A DNA stretch of 64,000 nt from SURF-21 sp964462595 (GTDB taxonomy: Bacteria; Actinomycetota; Geothermincolia; Geothermincolales; RBG-13-55-18), in contig CAYWXM010000063.1 of NCBI GenBank assembly GCA_964462595.1, forward strand, positions 124,001-188,000. Reading direction: 5' to 3'. The position numbers and the translations under genes were made by a program. Positions within the stretch are counted from its first letter, which is position 1. Each line of letters starts with the position of its first letter. The notes under the pieces are model-generated. The model worked only from the letters and a program-made list of their open reading frames with translations. It had not been told where the DNA came from and did not search any database. This document shows positions 52,801 to 59,338 of the stretch, one piece after another.

Positions 52801-52916
52801 ATCCTTAACTCCTGCTGCGCACCGTAGGAGGGAAGGTTGAAGCCGAGGGCGGCCATCGCCCCTGCCGTAAGCCCGAATCCGGACGTCCTCAGGAATTCTC
52901 TTCTAGTAATCCCCAT
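49881..52916 (-). CDS. fdnG: Formate dehydrogenase molybdopterin (alpha) subunit, FdnG-like, Tat-exported, Cys form
   Basis: 1011 aa. Twin-arginine signal (RREFLR, 5-10) and an N-terminal [4Fe-4S] site (Cys49, 52, 56, 84). The whole chain follows FDH-N, including FGRGPMTNHW, DPRFTRSASRADLFAQIR, LYSVGITQHSHSSQMIR, LLLGNIGVAGGGVNA and the C-terminal EYKAFLVNV. At the Mo/W ligand the codon is TGC (Cys193, 52338-52340), not TGA, and the next residue is Gln194 in place of the usual His. GAGGAGG precedes the ATG. It heads the run of fdnG, fdnH, rnfC, rnfD, fdhE. Confidence 0.93.
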   Translation of the reverse strand: MGITRREFLRTSGFGLTAGAMAALGFNLPSYGAQQELRITRGKETRTTCQYCGVSCGLLVSTEEGKIVNVEGNPDHPISRGGLCSKGSMVYEIANSDRRLAKPMYRAAGASEWKEMSWDETVAMIAERIKKTRDETFIETEKDESTGDELTCNRTEAIACLGSTLLLNEEQCLFGQLGRALGLVYREFSGRLCQTPSVAANGATFGRGPMTNHWIDMKNSDCIMVCGANNAETSPVSWRWINEAQESGAKVIVVDPRFTRSASRADLFAQIRPGTDSAFFGGLVNYALQNDLVQTDYVKAYTDAPYLISPDFDFDADSGLFSGFNSEKKKYDAASWGYQKGPDGNPLTDPTLSDPNCVFQLLKKHFERYTSRMVAEVTGISEEKFIEIAKTYCATGDAKKSGVLFYSVGITQHSHSSQMIRAFDILQLLLGNIGVAGGGVNAMAGAGNGMGGAMNALVWNQLPTSLPTPNSSKHPTLDKYVEDKLKTAGNSGWKATKKYIVSLLKAYWGDNATAESEFAYQYLPKTKNGKSYSHVTMFEQMLAGNIKGLLCFGQNPAVGGPNAEAERNALDKLEWLVVSDLWETETSNFWKRPGADAGDINTEVFLLPSASSTEKEGTTTNSGKWIQWRFKAIDPPGEAKSDLWMLDKIYKKVKELYEDDESAPVRGAITELYWPYGDEPDPEEVLRLINGFTWSDKKQIVNMSKLADDGSTACALWAYSGVFPEEGNLSKRTGMEDPSELGLYPQWSFSWPVNRRIFYNRCSADAAGNPWNPDKALVKWDGSKWVANDNPDFSAKDAATGAAVPPQTSANFPFLMLPYGKGRMFVPSGLADGPLPEHYEPVESPVENAMSSQQYNPVAVIWDSELNELAETGSSEYPVVATTGRVSEHWQAGQMTRNLPWACEMMPEMFVELSRALAEKEGISNGDKVIVKSARGEVKCRACVTERIQTLKVGGKEVETVYMPWCFGYTGLRTGGNNGDAYSANQLTAHIVDPDSFIPEYKAFLVNVRKA

Positions 52917-53070
52917 ACTTCCTCCTCACGTCATTAAAGTCAGCCAGAAAGACACGCCAGCATCTATCTCGGGGTTAAAACTGGCGGCTTTCACCTCCCA
53001 CACGGACAAAAGGGTGATTATCTATGGAAAGGGCGATCCCGGCGCGGATCATACCCTGAAAGCGCGGAGC

Positions 53071-53104
53071 GAGGGGATTTCCCGTGGGGGGAGGAAATCC
53101 CCTC
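53071..53104 (-). promoter_or_regulatory. 12-bp perfect hairpin in the fdnG leader
   Basis: GAGGGGATTTCC (53071-53082) and its exact reverse complement (53093-53104) flank a 10-nt loop. It has no U-tract, so it is not a simple terminator; it may control the leader or mark RNA processing. Confidence 0.6.
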
Positions 53105-53206
53105 CGCGATAGTTTACCTGTTACGTTTCCTGTTGCCATATAGACCTGTCTTGTCGGCAGCGACCAAAATCGGCGCTTAACTAACAAGATTAGCAATTTA
53201 TAATAT

Positions 53207-53226
53207 ACTTAATTACAAAATTAAGT
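53207..53226. promoter_or_regulatory. Candidate operator dyad for the ArsR-family regulator
   Basis: Perfect 8-bp inverted repeat ACTTAATT / AATTAAGT with a 4-nt spacer, in the AT-rich divergent promoter region. Size and symmetry suit an ArsR-type dimer. Confidence 0.55.
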
Positions 53227-53335
53227 TTTTTATTATAGTATTATGTGGCTCGTGTCAAGTTTAACCGTCAAATGAAGCCCCTGCAGCGGCACGAATGTTC
53301 GAAGGCGGGGCCACTGTTCGCGAAAGAGGGAAGAG

Positions 53336-53680
53336 ATGGACAAGAGGGTCCTCGAAAACCTGGAATGGCTTCAGAAACGCTTGAACGTCTGCAAGGCGAT
53401 CGCCAATCCGACCCGTTTGAGCATCCTGGACCTTTTGAGGGACGGGGAAAAATGCGTATGCGAACTCCTCCCCCTCCTGGGCATGGAGCAATCGAACATA
53501 TCCCAGCACCTGAATATCCTGAGGAGCGCGGGGATCCTGACCTCCAGAAGAAACGGGCAGCACGTTCTGTACAAGGTGAGAAACCCTAAGGTATTCGACC
53601 TCATGGACTCGCTCGACAGCCTGCTCGTCGATGAGTTGGAGCAGGCGAGCAATCTCCTGAAGAAAAAGGGCGCGCTTTAA
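53336..53680 (+). CDS. ArsR-family winged-helix regulator
   Basis: 114 aa. Seen: NPTRLSILDLLRDGEKCVCELLPLLGMEQSNISQHLNILRSAGIL, shown here as the ArsR helix-turn-helix with the CVCEL metal-site motif in the helix before it, and a beta wing (RRNGQHVLYKV). The two Cys (in CVC) suggest metal, oxidant or Fe-S sensing. Divergent from fdnG with a dyad between them, so it probably controls the FDH-Rnf genes and itself. The ATG has GAGGGAAGAG upstream. Confidence 0.9.
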   Translation: MDKRVLENLEWLQKRLNVCKAIANPTRLSILDLLRDGEKCVCELLPLLGMEQSNISQHLNILRSAGILTSRRNGQHVLYKVRNPKVFDLMDSLDSLLVDELEQASNLLKKKGAL

Positions 53681-53752
53681 AGAAGCAGGTATGGACGCTT
53701 TATGAAAACCCGTGGCTTACCCGGCTGCCCAGAGGGCACGAGGCGTGGATCT

Positions 53753-53890
53753 TCACCAACCGAGAGGCGTTTCCGCGTCGGTGATTATATTTATCAGATC
53801 GCTGACCGTGGTGGTATCGGGATCGATGTCACATTGGCTGATGCATCTTCTGATCAGATAGAGCAGGAAGTCGAGTGTAGGATTTTCCAT
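53753..53890 (-). CDS. Possible 45-aa small protein
   Basis: Minus-strand frame with a natural-looking amphipathic sequence (MENPTLDFLLYLIRRC at the start, then a DTTTVSDLINIITDA helix). SD is weak (GGGGG 8 nt upstream). It competes with a plus-strand frame of 86 codons (53702-53962) that has no SD and a less protein-like composition. This stretch has lower GC than its neighbours. Unrecognised. Confidence 0.35.
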   Translation of the reverse strand: MENPTLDFLLYLIRRCISQCDIDPDTTTVSDLINIITDAETPLGW

Positions 53891-54035
53891 TTTCCATACC
53901 CCCAATCCACGAACCCATCGGCTTCTCATGCGTTATTAGCATATTCCCATAAATCATACTAAAATATGATTTAAATCATAGGTACGATAGCAGCAATCGG
54001 ACTTCAAGGTTCAGGCGAAACGAGAGGTGGTACAG

Positions 54036-54683
54036 ATGCAGAACGGTTCCAAGGCAGATTTCTCCATCGTGTCGTGCGGCTCATTGCGCATGGAGCTCAA
54101 CTACCTCAAGGAAGAGGGCTTCCTCGACGATCGCAAGATCTACTACACGACCCCGGGACTGCACGAACTTAACAGGGAGCTGGAGATCCAACTCGTCAGG
54201 CAGATCAAGAAGGCGGGCGAGAACTCGGAGGGCATAATCGTGCTCTACGGGGACAGGTGCTTTGTAGATTCAGCCGACTACTTCCGCAGCATCGACGTGG
54301 TGATAAAAGAACAGGGAGTGCAGGCCTGCAGGGTCAAGGCCCATAACTGCATAGATATGCTGGTTTCGGAGGACGAACGGGAAGAGATCGCCGCAGGCAG
54401 GAGGGTGTACTGGCTGATCCCCGGCTGGGTAGAGTACAGGAAAAACGTCTTCCTGGAATGGGATGCGGGAAAAGCCAACGAGACCTTCCCCTCCAACGAT
54501 ACGGCCATCCTCCTGGACGCCATCGGTTATTACGACAGGCTCGCTGAGGAGCATCCCGAGAAACTGCTCGAGTTCTCGGACTGGATGGGCATCGGCCTGG
54601 AGCCTTACCCCATACCCCTGGACCGCTTCAAGGGCATGCTGTCATCGTGTCTCCAGACATTGGGCGTGGGTGTCAACGCCTGA
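54036..54683 (+). CDS. DUF1638 domain protein
   Basis: 215 aa. Seen: SIVSCGSLRMELNYL at the start, LYGDRCFVDSADYFRSID, RVKAHNCIDMLVSEDE, VYWLIPGWVEYRKNVF, and PLDRFKGMLSSCLQTLG near the end, fitting DUF1638. Cysteines in the DRCF and HNCID positions recur in this family, which often sits near corrinoid or methyl-transfer genes; no function is proven. The ATG at 54036 has AGAGGTGG with a 5-nt spacer; a GTG at 54027 precedes it in frame. Confidence 0.82.
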   Translation: MQNGSKADFSIVSCGSLRMELNYLKEEGFLDDRKIYYTTPGLHELNRELEIQLVRQIKKAGENSEGIIVLYGDRCFVDSADYFRSIDVVIKEQGVQACRVKAHNCIDMLVSEDEREEIAAGRRVYWLIPGWVEYRKNVFLEWDAGKANETFPSNDTAILLDAIGYYDRLAEEHPEKLLEFSDWMGIGLEPYPIPLDRFKGMLSSCLQTLGVGVNA

Positions 54684-54783
54684 AAGCGAGGCGGAATCAA
54701 GGCCTTTCGATGCTGCCGGCGATACGCGAAAACCATCGCCTGCGGGAGGTTGAAAAAGGTATTCATAGCTTTAGCCGATAGCA

Positions 54784-54812
54784 TTGCCTTGTACTTATCA
54801 CTGTGGTATAGA
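54784..54812 (+). promoter_or_regulatory. Promoter of the ferredoxin gene
   Basis: TTGCCT (54784-54789), 17-bp spacer and TATAGA (54807-54812) form a good sigma-70-type promoter 61 bp before the ferredoxin ATG. Confidence 0.6.
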
Positions 54813-54873
54813 TTATTGCGGGGTTTTCATGGATAACCCCACTGAGAAAGCATAGAGCAAAGGAGGATTCCGA

Positions 54874-55071
54874 ATGGGAGAGCCAAGCGACAAGAGGCCT
54901 GTTTTCGATGCCGACGAGTGCACCGGTTGCGGGCTGTGCGTGGACGAATGCCCCAACGATGCCATCGACTTGAACGATGACGACGTGGCCTTCGTTGCCA
55001 GGCCCGAAGACTGCGATGGCTGCGGCACTTGTGCCGAGGAGTGCCCCTCCGAAGCCATCACCATGGAATAA
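54874..55071 (+). CDS. 2[4Fe-4S] ferredoxin
   Basis: 65 aa. Two cluster motifs, CTGCGLCVDECP and CDGCGTCAEECP, both complete (CxxCxxCxxxCP). Highly acidic and soluble. Likely low-potential electron carrier for anaerobic metabolism, a candidate partner for oxidoreductases such as Rnf, but not linked to that cluster. AAAGGAGG precedes the ATG; a promoter lies upstream and a hairpin terminator follows. Confidence 0.95.
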   Translation: MGEPSDKRPVFDADECTGCGLCVDECPNDAIDLNDDDVAFVARPEDCDGCGTCAEECPSEAITME

Positions 55072-55089
55072 GTCCGAGGGAATCAAGCC

Positions 55090-55113
55090 AGGGGAGCCCG
55101 GGCTCCCCTTTTA
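55090..55113 (+). terminator. Rho-independent terminator after ferredoxin
   Basis: Perfect palindrome GGGGAGCCCGGGCTCCCC followed by TTTTAC; it lies 20 nt after the ferredoxin stop and before the Crp/Fnr start. Confidence 0.8.
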
Positions 55114-55127
55114 CTTCCGGGGGAAAA

Positions 55128-55847
55128 ATGGCAGATAAGAAGGGTGACGCCTCTAAAGTCAACATCTTCTGGAAGATTCCCATGTTCGAGTTCCTCGAGG
55201 CCGAGGAGCTCGATCGTCTCTATTCCCTTTGCAACACCGAACGTTTCTCCAAGGGGGATTACGTCTTCCTGGAGTGCGACCAACCCCGCAACCTCTACAT
55301 GGTGGTCAAGGGCGAGGTGAAACTCCTCAAGCAGACGGAGGACGGTCGTGAGACCATCGTCGAGATGGCCTACCCGGGCGAGATCTTCGGCGAGGAGGCC
55401 ATCTTCGATGGGCAGCCATATCCCATGACCGCACAAGCCCTGGACGACCTGGAGCTTCTGTCCATAACCCGTACCGACTTCTTCACCTTCATGCGCGACA
55501 ACCCCGATCTGGCCCTGGAGATCATCACCGAGCTGGGGGCCCGTCTGCGCGAGGCGCAGAACACCATCCGCGCCCTGGCCATGGAGAGGGTCGAGTGGCG
55601 CATAGCCCGCATCCTCCTCATGCTCTCGCGCAAGGCGGGGAACGTGGAGCAAGACGGGGTGAGCATAGACCTGCCGTTGACGCGGCAGGACATCGCCGAC
55701 ATGGCCGCAACTACCGTCGAAACCACTATCCGCGTGCTCTCCAACTTCAAGAAGCTGGGCATACTGGACACAGATAAGGGAAAGATCATCCTGCGTGACA
55801 AGGAGCACCTGGAGGAGATGGTGAGCGAGGGTTGTACGTATTTCTGA
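55128..55847 (+). CDS. Crp/Fnr-family transcriptional regulator
   Basis: 239 aa. N-terminal cyclic-nucleotide-binding-like beta roll (FSKGDYVFLECDQPRNLYMVVKGEVKLLKQ, GEIFGEEAIFDGQPYPMTAQALDD) and a C-terminal winged helix (LPLTRQDIADMAATTVETTIRVLSNFKKLGIL). Only one Cys near the N-terminus (CNTERF) and one in the beta roll, without the FNR cluster spacing, so oxygen sensing by an Fe-S cluster is unlikely. The ATG at 55128 has GGGGG; an upstream frame overlaps the ferredoxin gene. Confidence 0.9.
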   Translation: MADKKGDASKVNIFWKIPMFEFLEAEELDRLYSLCNTERFSKGDYVFLECDQPRNLYMVVKGEVKLLKQTEDGRETIVEMAYPGEIFGEEAIFDGQPYPMTAQALDDLELLSITRTDFFTFMRDNPDLALEIITELGARLREAQNTIRALAMERVEWRIARILLMLSRKAGNVEQDGVSIDLPLTRQDIADMAATTVETTIRVLSNFKKLGILDTDKGKIILRDKEHLEEMVSEGCTYF

Positions 55848-55999
55848 GCGGGCGTTCGCGCGGCATCACCTCATCAGCGTATTGTAAACCTTTCCCCTGG
55901 CGCCTGCCTGATCGAGGTCATGGCGCGCGCAGATCATGGGCATATCATAATAAATAACGTCTCCATCCTGTCGGATGGTAAAGAAGAGGGGGCTCTAGA

Positions 56000-56260
56000 A
56001 TGGCCGAGGTAAAGATATATTCCACACCCCACTGCCCGTACTGCCGCATGGCCAAGGATTTCCTTGAGGAGGAGGGCGTCGATTTCACGGTGGTGGACGT
56101 CTCCAAGGACGAAAGGTCGGCGCAGGAGATGATGGATAGAAGCGGCCAGATGGGCGTTCCCGTCATGGAGCTGGATAAGGTTATCATCGTGGGCTTCGAC
56201 CGGGACGCTTACCGTAAGGCCCTGGTCGATGCCGGGATCCTGGCCAAGGCAGCGAAATAG
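56000..56260 (+). CDS. Glutaredoxin-like protein (CPYC)
   Basis: 86 aa thioredoxin-fold redox protein. Active site CPYC at residues 12-15, cis-Pro in QMGVPVM, and a conserved GFDRD near the end. Probably reduces disulfides, with thioredoxin reductase or mycothiol instead of glutathione, given the host type (inference). GAGGGGG lies upstream of the ATG. The MetE-like gene follows after 5 bp, so the two are co-transcribed. Confidence 0.88.
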   Translation: MAEVKIYSTPHCPYCRMAKDFLEEEGVDFTVVDVSKDERSAQEMMDRSGQMGVPVMELDKVIIVGFDRDAYRKALVDAGILAKAAK

Positions 56261-56265
56261 ACCAG

Positions 56266-57333
56266 ATGACAGGCACGCGAATAGACCCCGGAAACGCGCC
56301 ATCCATGTCCGGATCTGGCAGCGTCCTCGGCCTCGAGAAGCCCCTGCTTACCACGGCCATGGGTATCCTTCCCCACCGCGATCCTGAAAGGGCCCTTGAC
56401 CTTGCCTTTTCCCTGGACATACCCTTCTGGCCGCAGTTGCCCAACCTCTCCTTCTCGGAGGATACCTACGTGCAGACGGTATCGGGTTTGCCCGGCGTCG
56501 AGGTGGACTACGAGGGGTTGAGGATAATCTTCGACGAGGATGGCTTTTATGCCGGCCTGGAGGACTACCTGTCCCTCGACCCCATGAGCGATCTCTTCTC
56601 GGTCACCCCCGGAGAATCGGCCACCTACGGCGGCTTCCTCGAACGGGCCCGCGGTGATTTCCCCGCACTGCGGGGGCAATTCATGGGACCCATCTCCCTG
56701 TGCCTCATGGTCAAGGATAGCGAGAACAAGCCCGTCATCTACCGTGACGACGCGCGCGAGGTGATCATCAACCACGTCGCCAACAAGGTGAACCGCCACC
56801 TCGCCGACCTGCGCGCCATAAACCCCCGCTCCTTCGTCTGGGTTGACGAGCCGGGGCTGGAGTTCCTCTTCACCGGCATCGCCGGCTATACCTCCGAGAG
56901 CGCCAGGGCAGACCTGGCCCTCTTCCTCTCGCTGCTGCAGGGGCCGCGGGGGGTGCATCTCTGCGGCAACCCCGACTGGGATTTCCTCCTCGAGTCGGAG
57001 GTGGACCTCATCTCTCTCGACGCCTATAACAACCACGACATCCTCGCCGGTTACCGCTCCGGCATCGCCCGCCTCCTGGAGCGCGGCGGGAGCATCGCCT
57101 GGGGAGCGGTCCCGACTCACACGTATCTTCTCGAGGCCGAAAACCCCCGCAGCCTTGCTGACCGCCTGAAGACGCTATGGAAAAGCCTTGAAGAACAGGG
57201 TCTGAGCATGGATTTTATCACCAGACGATCTCTCATAACCCCCGCCACATGCTGCCTCGTCAACCCCGACCTCACGGCTACGGTCGAGCGGGCTTTCGCT
57301 CTGCTCAAGGAGCTTCAGGGCTTCCTGATCTGA
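56266..57333 (+). CDS. MetE-like / UroD-superfamily methyltransferase-type protein
   Basis: 355 aa, about the size of the C-terminal catalytic half of cobalamin-independent methionine synthase. Seen: TTAMGILPHRDPERALDLAF at the start, QFMGPISLCLMV, VWVDEPGLEF, GVHLCGNPDWDFLLE and VDLISLDAYN, which lie at MetE/UroD barrel positions. The His-Cys zinc pair of MetE is only partly recognisable (HLCGN). Possible methyl-transfer role; the substrate is unknown. Poor SD, coupled to the glutaredoxin gene. The upstream ATG at 56266 is not certain; ATG at 56305 is an alternative. Confidence 0.72.
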   Translation: MTGTRIDPGNAPSMSGSGSVLGLEKPLLTTAMGILPHRDPERALDLAFSLDIPFWPQLPNLSFSEDTYVQTVSGLPGVEVDYEGLRIIFDEDGFYAGLEDYLSLDPMSDLFSVTPGESATYGGFLERARGDFPALRGQFMGPISLCLMVKDSENKPVIYRDDAREVIINHVANKVNRHLADLRAINPRSFVWVDEPGLEFLFTGIAGYTSESARADLALFLSLLQGPRGVHLCGNPDWDFLLESEVDLISLDAYNNHDILAGYRSGIARLLERGGSIAWGAVPTHTYLLEAENPRSLADRLKTLWKSLEEQGLSMDFITRRSLITPATCCLVNPDLTATVERAFALLKELQGFLI

Positions 57334-57682
57334 AAAACGAGCCCTGTCTTAAACGTGTCAGGTAAAAACCCGACGCCGTCGCGGCAACGGGATCGAGGTC
57401 CTTGTTTACCGCAACTGCCATACATGCGATCAGTGCCGTGATTGCAGATGACGGTAACCTGTCCAGGCGCTGGCACCGCCGCGCCGAATGACCAGCCGTT
57501 GCAATGCGATACTCCACAGGGCTCTACGCGACGCAGTCGCCTGCCCGCAAAACGGTTTATCGCTTCGCTTCAGATATGGCTTTCGCCTGTGCGACTTAAC
57601 CTGTAGAAAGCGACACGATAAACTGCTTCCCGGCAATATGTTTATTCTTATATATTAAGCGGGAGATGAAAGCGAGGCGTCT
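57334..57682. other. Gene-free spacer with a dispersed-repeat fragment
   Basis: 349 bp between two plus-strand genes. The middle part (57459-57545) shares blocks with the dispersed repeat (CCAGGCG, CACCGCCGCG, TACGCGA(C/T)GCAG), partly rearranged. An AT-rich pocket before 57683 probably contains the promoter of the flavoprotein gene. Confidence 0.45.
57459..57545 (+). repeat. Dispersed intergenic repeat, degenerate copy 3
   Basis: Contains CCAGGCG-TGG, CACCGCCGCGCCG and CTACGCGACGCAG in the same order as copies 1 and 2, but lacks the CCCTCCGGG block. Weaker match than between the other two. Confidence 0.35.
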
Positions 57683-59329
57683 GTGCGAGCGATTACGGAA
57701 GAGGCCTATAAGCAACTCGAGAAGGCGTTGGGCGAAAGCAACGTGTCCCGCGAGCCGGCGGTGCTGGATGCCTACGCCTGGCAGCCTTTCCTCAACGAGG
57801 ACCCCGAGCTGTGGACGGCCCGCCCGGCGGCGGTGGTCCTCCCCGCCTCCACGGAGGAGGTGCGGGAAGTGGTGAGGATATGCAACCGCCACGAGCTCAA
57901 GTTCAAGGCGCTGTGCACGGGATGGGGAGTGCACGCCGGGCCCACCACGGAGGGCGTGGTCCAGGTGGACCTGCGGCGCATGGACCGCATCCTGGAGATA
58001 GACGAGAAGAACATGATCGCCGTGGTGGAGCCCTACGTGAGCGGGGCGCAACTGCAGGCGGAGGCCATGAAGCGAGGGCTCAACACCCACCTCATCGGGG
58101 CTGGCCCGGTTTGCTCGCCCCTGGCCAGCGCCACTTCCATGCACGGCGTGGGCCACGACGGGATCTACATGAGCTACAGCCCCCGCAACGTGCTGGGAGT
58201 GGAGTGGGTGCTCCCCGACGGCGAGCTGCTGCGCCTCGGCGCCCCCGGCTCGGGAGCGGGGTGGTTCTCCGGCGACGGCCCCGGCCCTTCCCTGCGCGGC
58301 ATCATGCGCGGCGCCTCGGGCGCCTTCGGGGGCCTGGGGGTCTTCACGAAGTGCGCCCTCAAGCTGTTCAACTGGCCCGGGCCGGCAGTGATGGAAGCCG
58401 AAGGGATGGTGTTCGATTCGGTGGTGGAGCAGCCCGAGAACCTGCGCTTTTATGGCTGCGTGTTCAACCGGGAGCAGGACTTCGCCGACGCCATGTACGA
58501 GCTGGGCGAGGCCGAGATCGGGTACCTTTGCCTGCGCATCACCATGGGGTCTTTTCCCATGGCCATAGCCCCCAAGCTCTACCGCAAGATCATGAGGACG
58601 CGGAATTTAAGGAGCATCGTCTACGATGTCCTGAGATACCCCTTCACCATCCTGCTGGTGGGCGACTCCATGGCGGAGCTCGAATACCAGGAGGCGGTGC
58701 TCAGGCGCATCGTCGACGGACATAATGGCATCGTCCTCGACATGCAGGCATCCCCGCTGGCCCCCATGCTCCCCCTGAACCTCATCCGCGCCAGCCTCAT
58801 CCCCGCGGCCTTCCGCCTCGGGGGCACCTTCTGCACCAACCTGGACGAGAACGACGCCCTGGACTCCCAGATGCCTTGGGCGGATGCCATAGCCGAGATG
58901 AAGAAACCCTGGATAGAGAAGGGGGCCATCCTGGACGACGGCGCCGAGAACCCCTATTTCGTCCCCTACGAGAACAACACCTGGGCCCACTGCGAGGTGG
59001 TGCACATGTACAGCGTGCACGAGGAAAAGAGCCTGGAAGCACTGAAGCCCATCGCCTTTCTCTCCACCCTGGAGGCCATAGAACGCTGCATGACCCCCCT
59101 CTCGGTGCTCACCCCCGAGGTACGCAAGGCCCTGAGCCCGCTCGCGGGCGGTTTCAACCGTTGGCAGAAAAAGATATCTGCCTGCTTTGACCCCGGCCAG
59201 GCCGCGGATTCAGGCCTGTATACGGCGGAGCGGGACTTCGAGACGGAGAACGTCGACGCGAAGAAGGTCATGCGCTTCCGGGAACTCGCCGAACGGTTGC
59301 GCTGGACCGAGGACGGCCCCCCGGAGTGA
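57683..59329 (+). CDS. FAD-binding oxidoreductase (GlcD/VAO type)
   Basis: 548 aa. FAD_binding_4 domain with RPAAVVLPASTEEVREVVRICNRHELKFKALCTGWGVHAGPT, GAGPVCSPLASATSMHGVGHDGIYMSYSPRNVLGVEWVLPDGELLRLG, shown as the PP-loop and the histidine-bearing motif of vanillyl-alcohol-oxidase flavoproteins, followed by a substrate domain. Similar to glycolate oxidase subunit GlcD or alkyl-DHAP-synthase-like enzymes. Substrate unknown. No partner Fe-S subunit is adjacent. GTG start at 57683 with a weak GCGAGG; ends 9 bp before a convergent gene. Confidence 0.86.
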   Translation: MRAITEEAYKQLEKALGESNVSREPAVLDAYAWQPFLNEDPELWTARPAAVVLPASTEEVREVVRICNRHELKFKALCTGWGVHAGPTTEGVVQVDLRRMDRILEIDEKNMIAVVEPYVSGAQLQAEAMKRGLNTHLIGAGPVCSPLASATSMHGVGHDGIYMSYSPRNVLGVEWVLPDGELLRLGAPGSGAGWFSGDGPGPSLRGIMRGASGAFGGLGVFTKCALKLFNWPGPAVMEAEGMVFDSVVEQPENLRFYGCVFNREQDFADAMYELGEAEIGYLCLRITMGSFPMAIAPKLYRKIMRTRNLRSIVYDVLRYPFTILLVGDSMAELEYQEAVLRRIVDGHNGIVLDMQASPLAPMLPLNLIRASLIPAAFRLGGTFCTNLDENDALDSQMPWADAIAEMKKPWIEKGAILDDGAENPYFVPYENNTWAHCEVVHMYSVHEEKSLEALKPIAFLSTLEAIERCMTPLSVLTPEVRKALSPLAGGFNRWQKKISACFDPGQAADSGLYTAERDFETENVDAKKVMRFRELAERLRWTEDGPPE

Positions 59330-59338
59330 TGCAACGAT

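Larger units (their letters stand above)
52917..53335. promoter_or_regulatory. Divergent control region between fdnG and the arsR-type gene
   Basis: 419 bp. An AT-rich island (about 53190-53245) contains the likely start sites for both directions. For fdnG (minus strand) CTTAAT and TATAAA are spaced by 17 nt, so the fdnG leader would be about 250 nt. That leader holds a strong hairpin at 53071-53104. The dyad at 53207-53226 overlaps the -35/spacer region. Confidence 0.6.

Noticed and set aside
53702..53962. An 86-codon plus-strand frame after the ArsR gene
   Set aside because: No SD, ATG in an unlikely context, composition not protein-like; the opposite-strand 45-aa frame fits better but is itself unsure.
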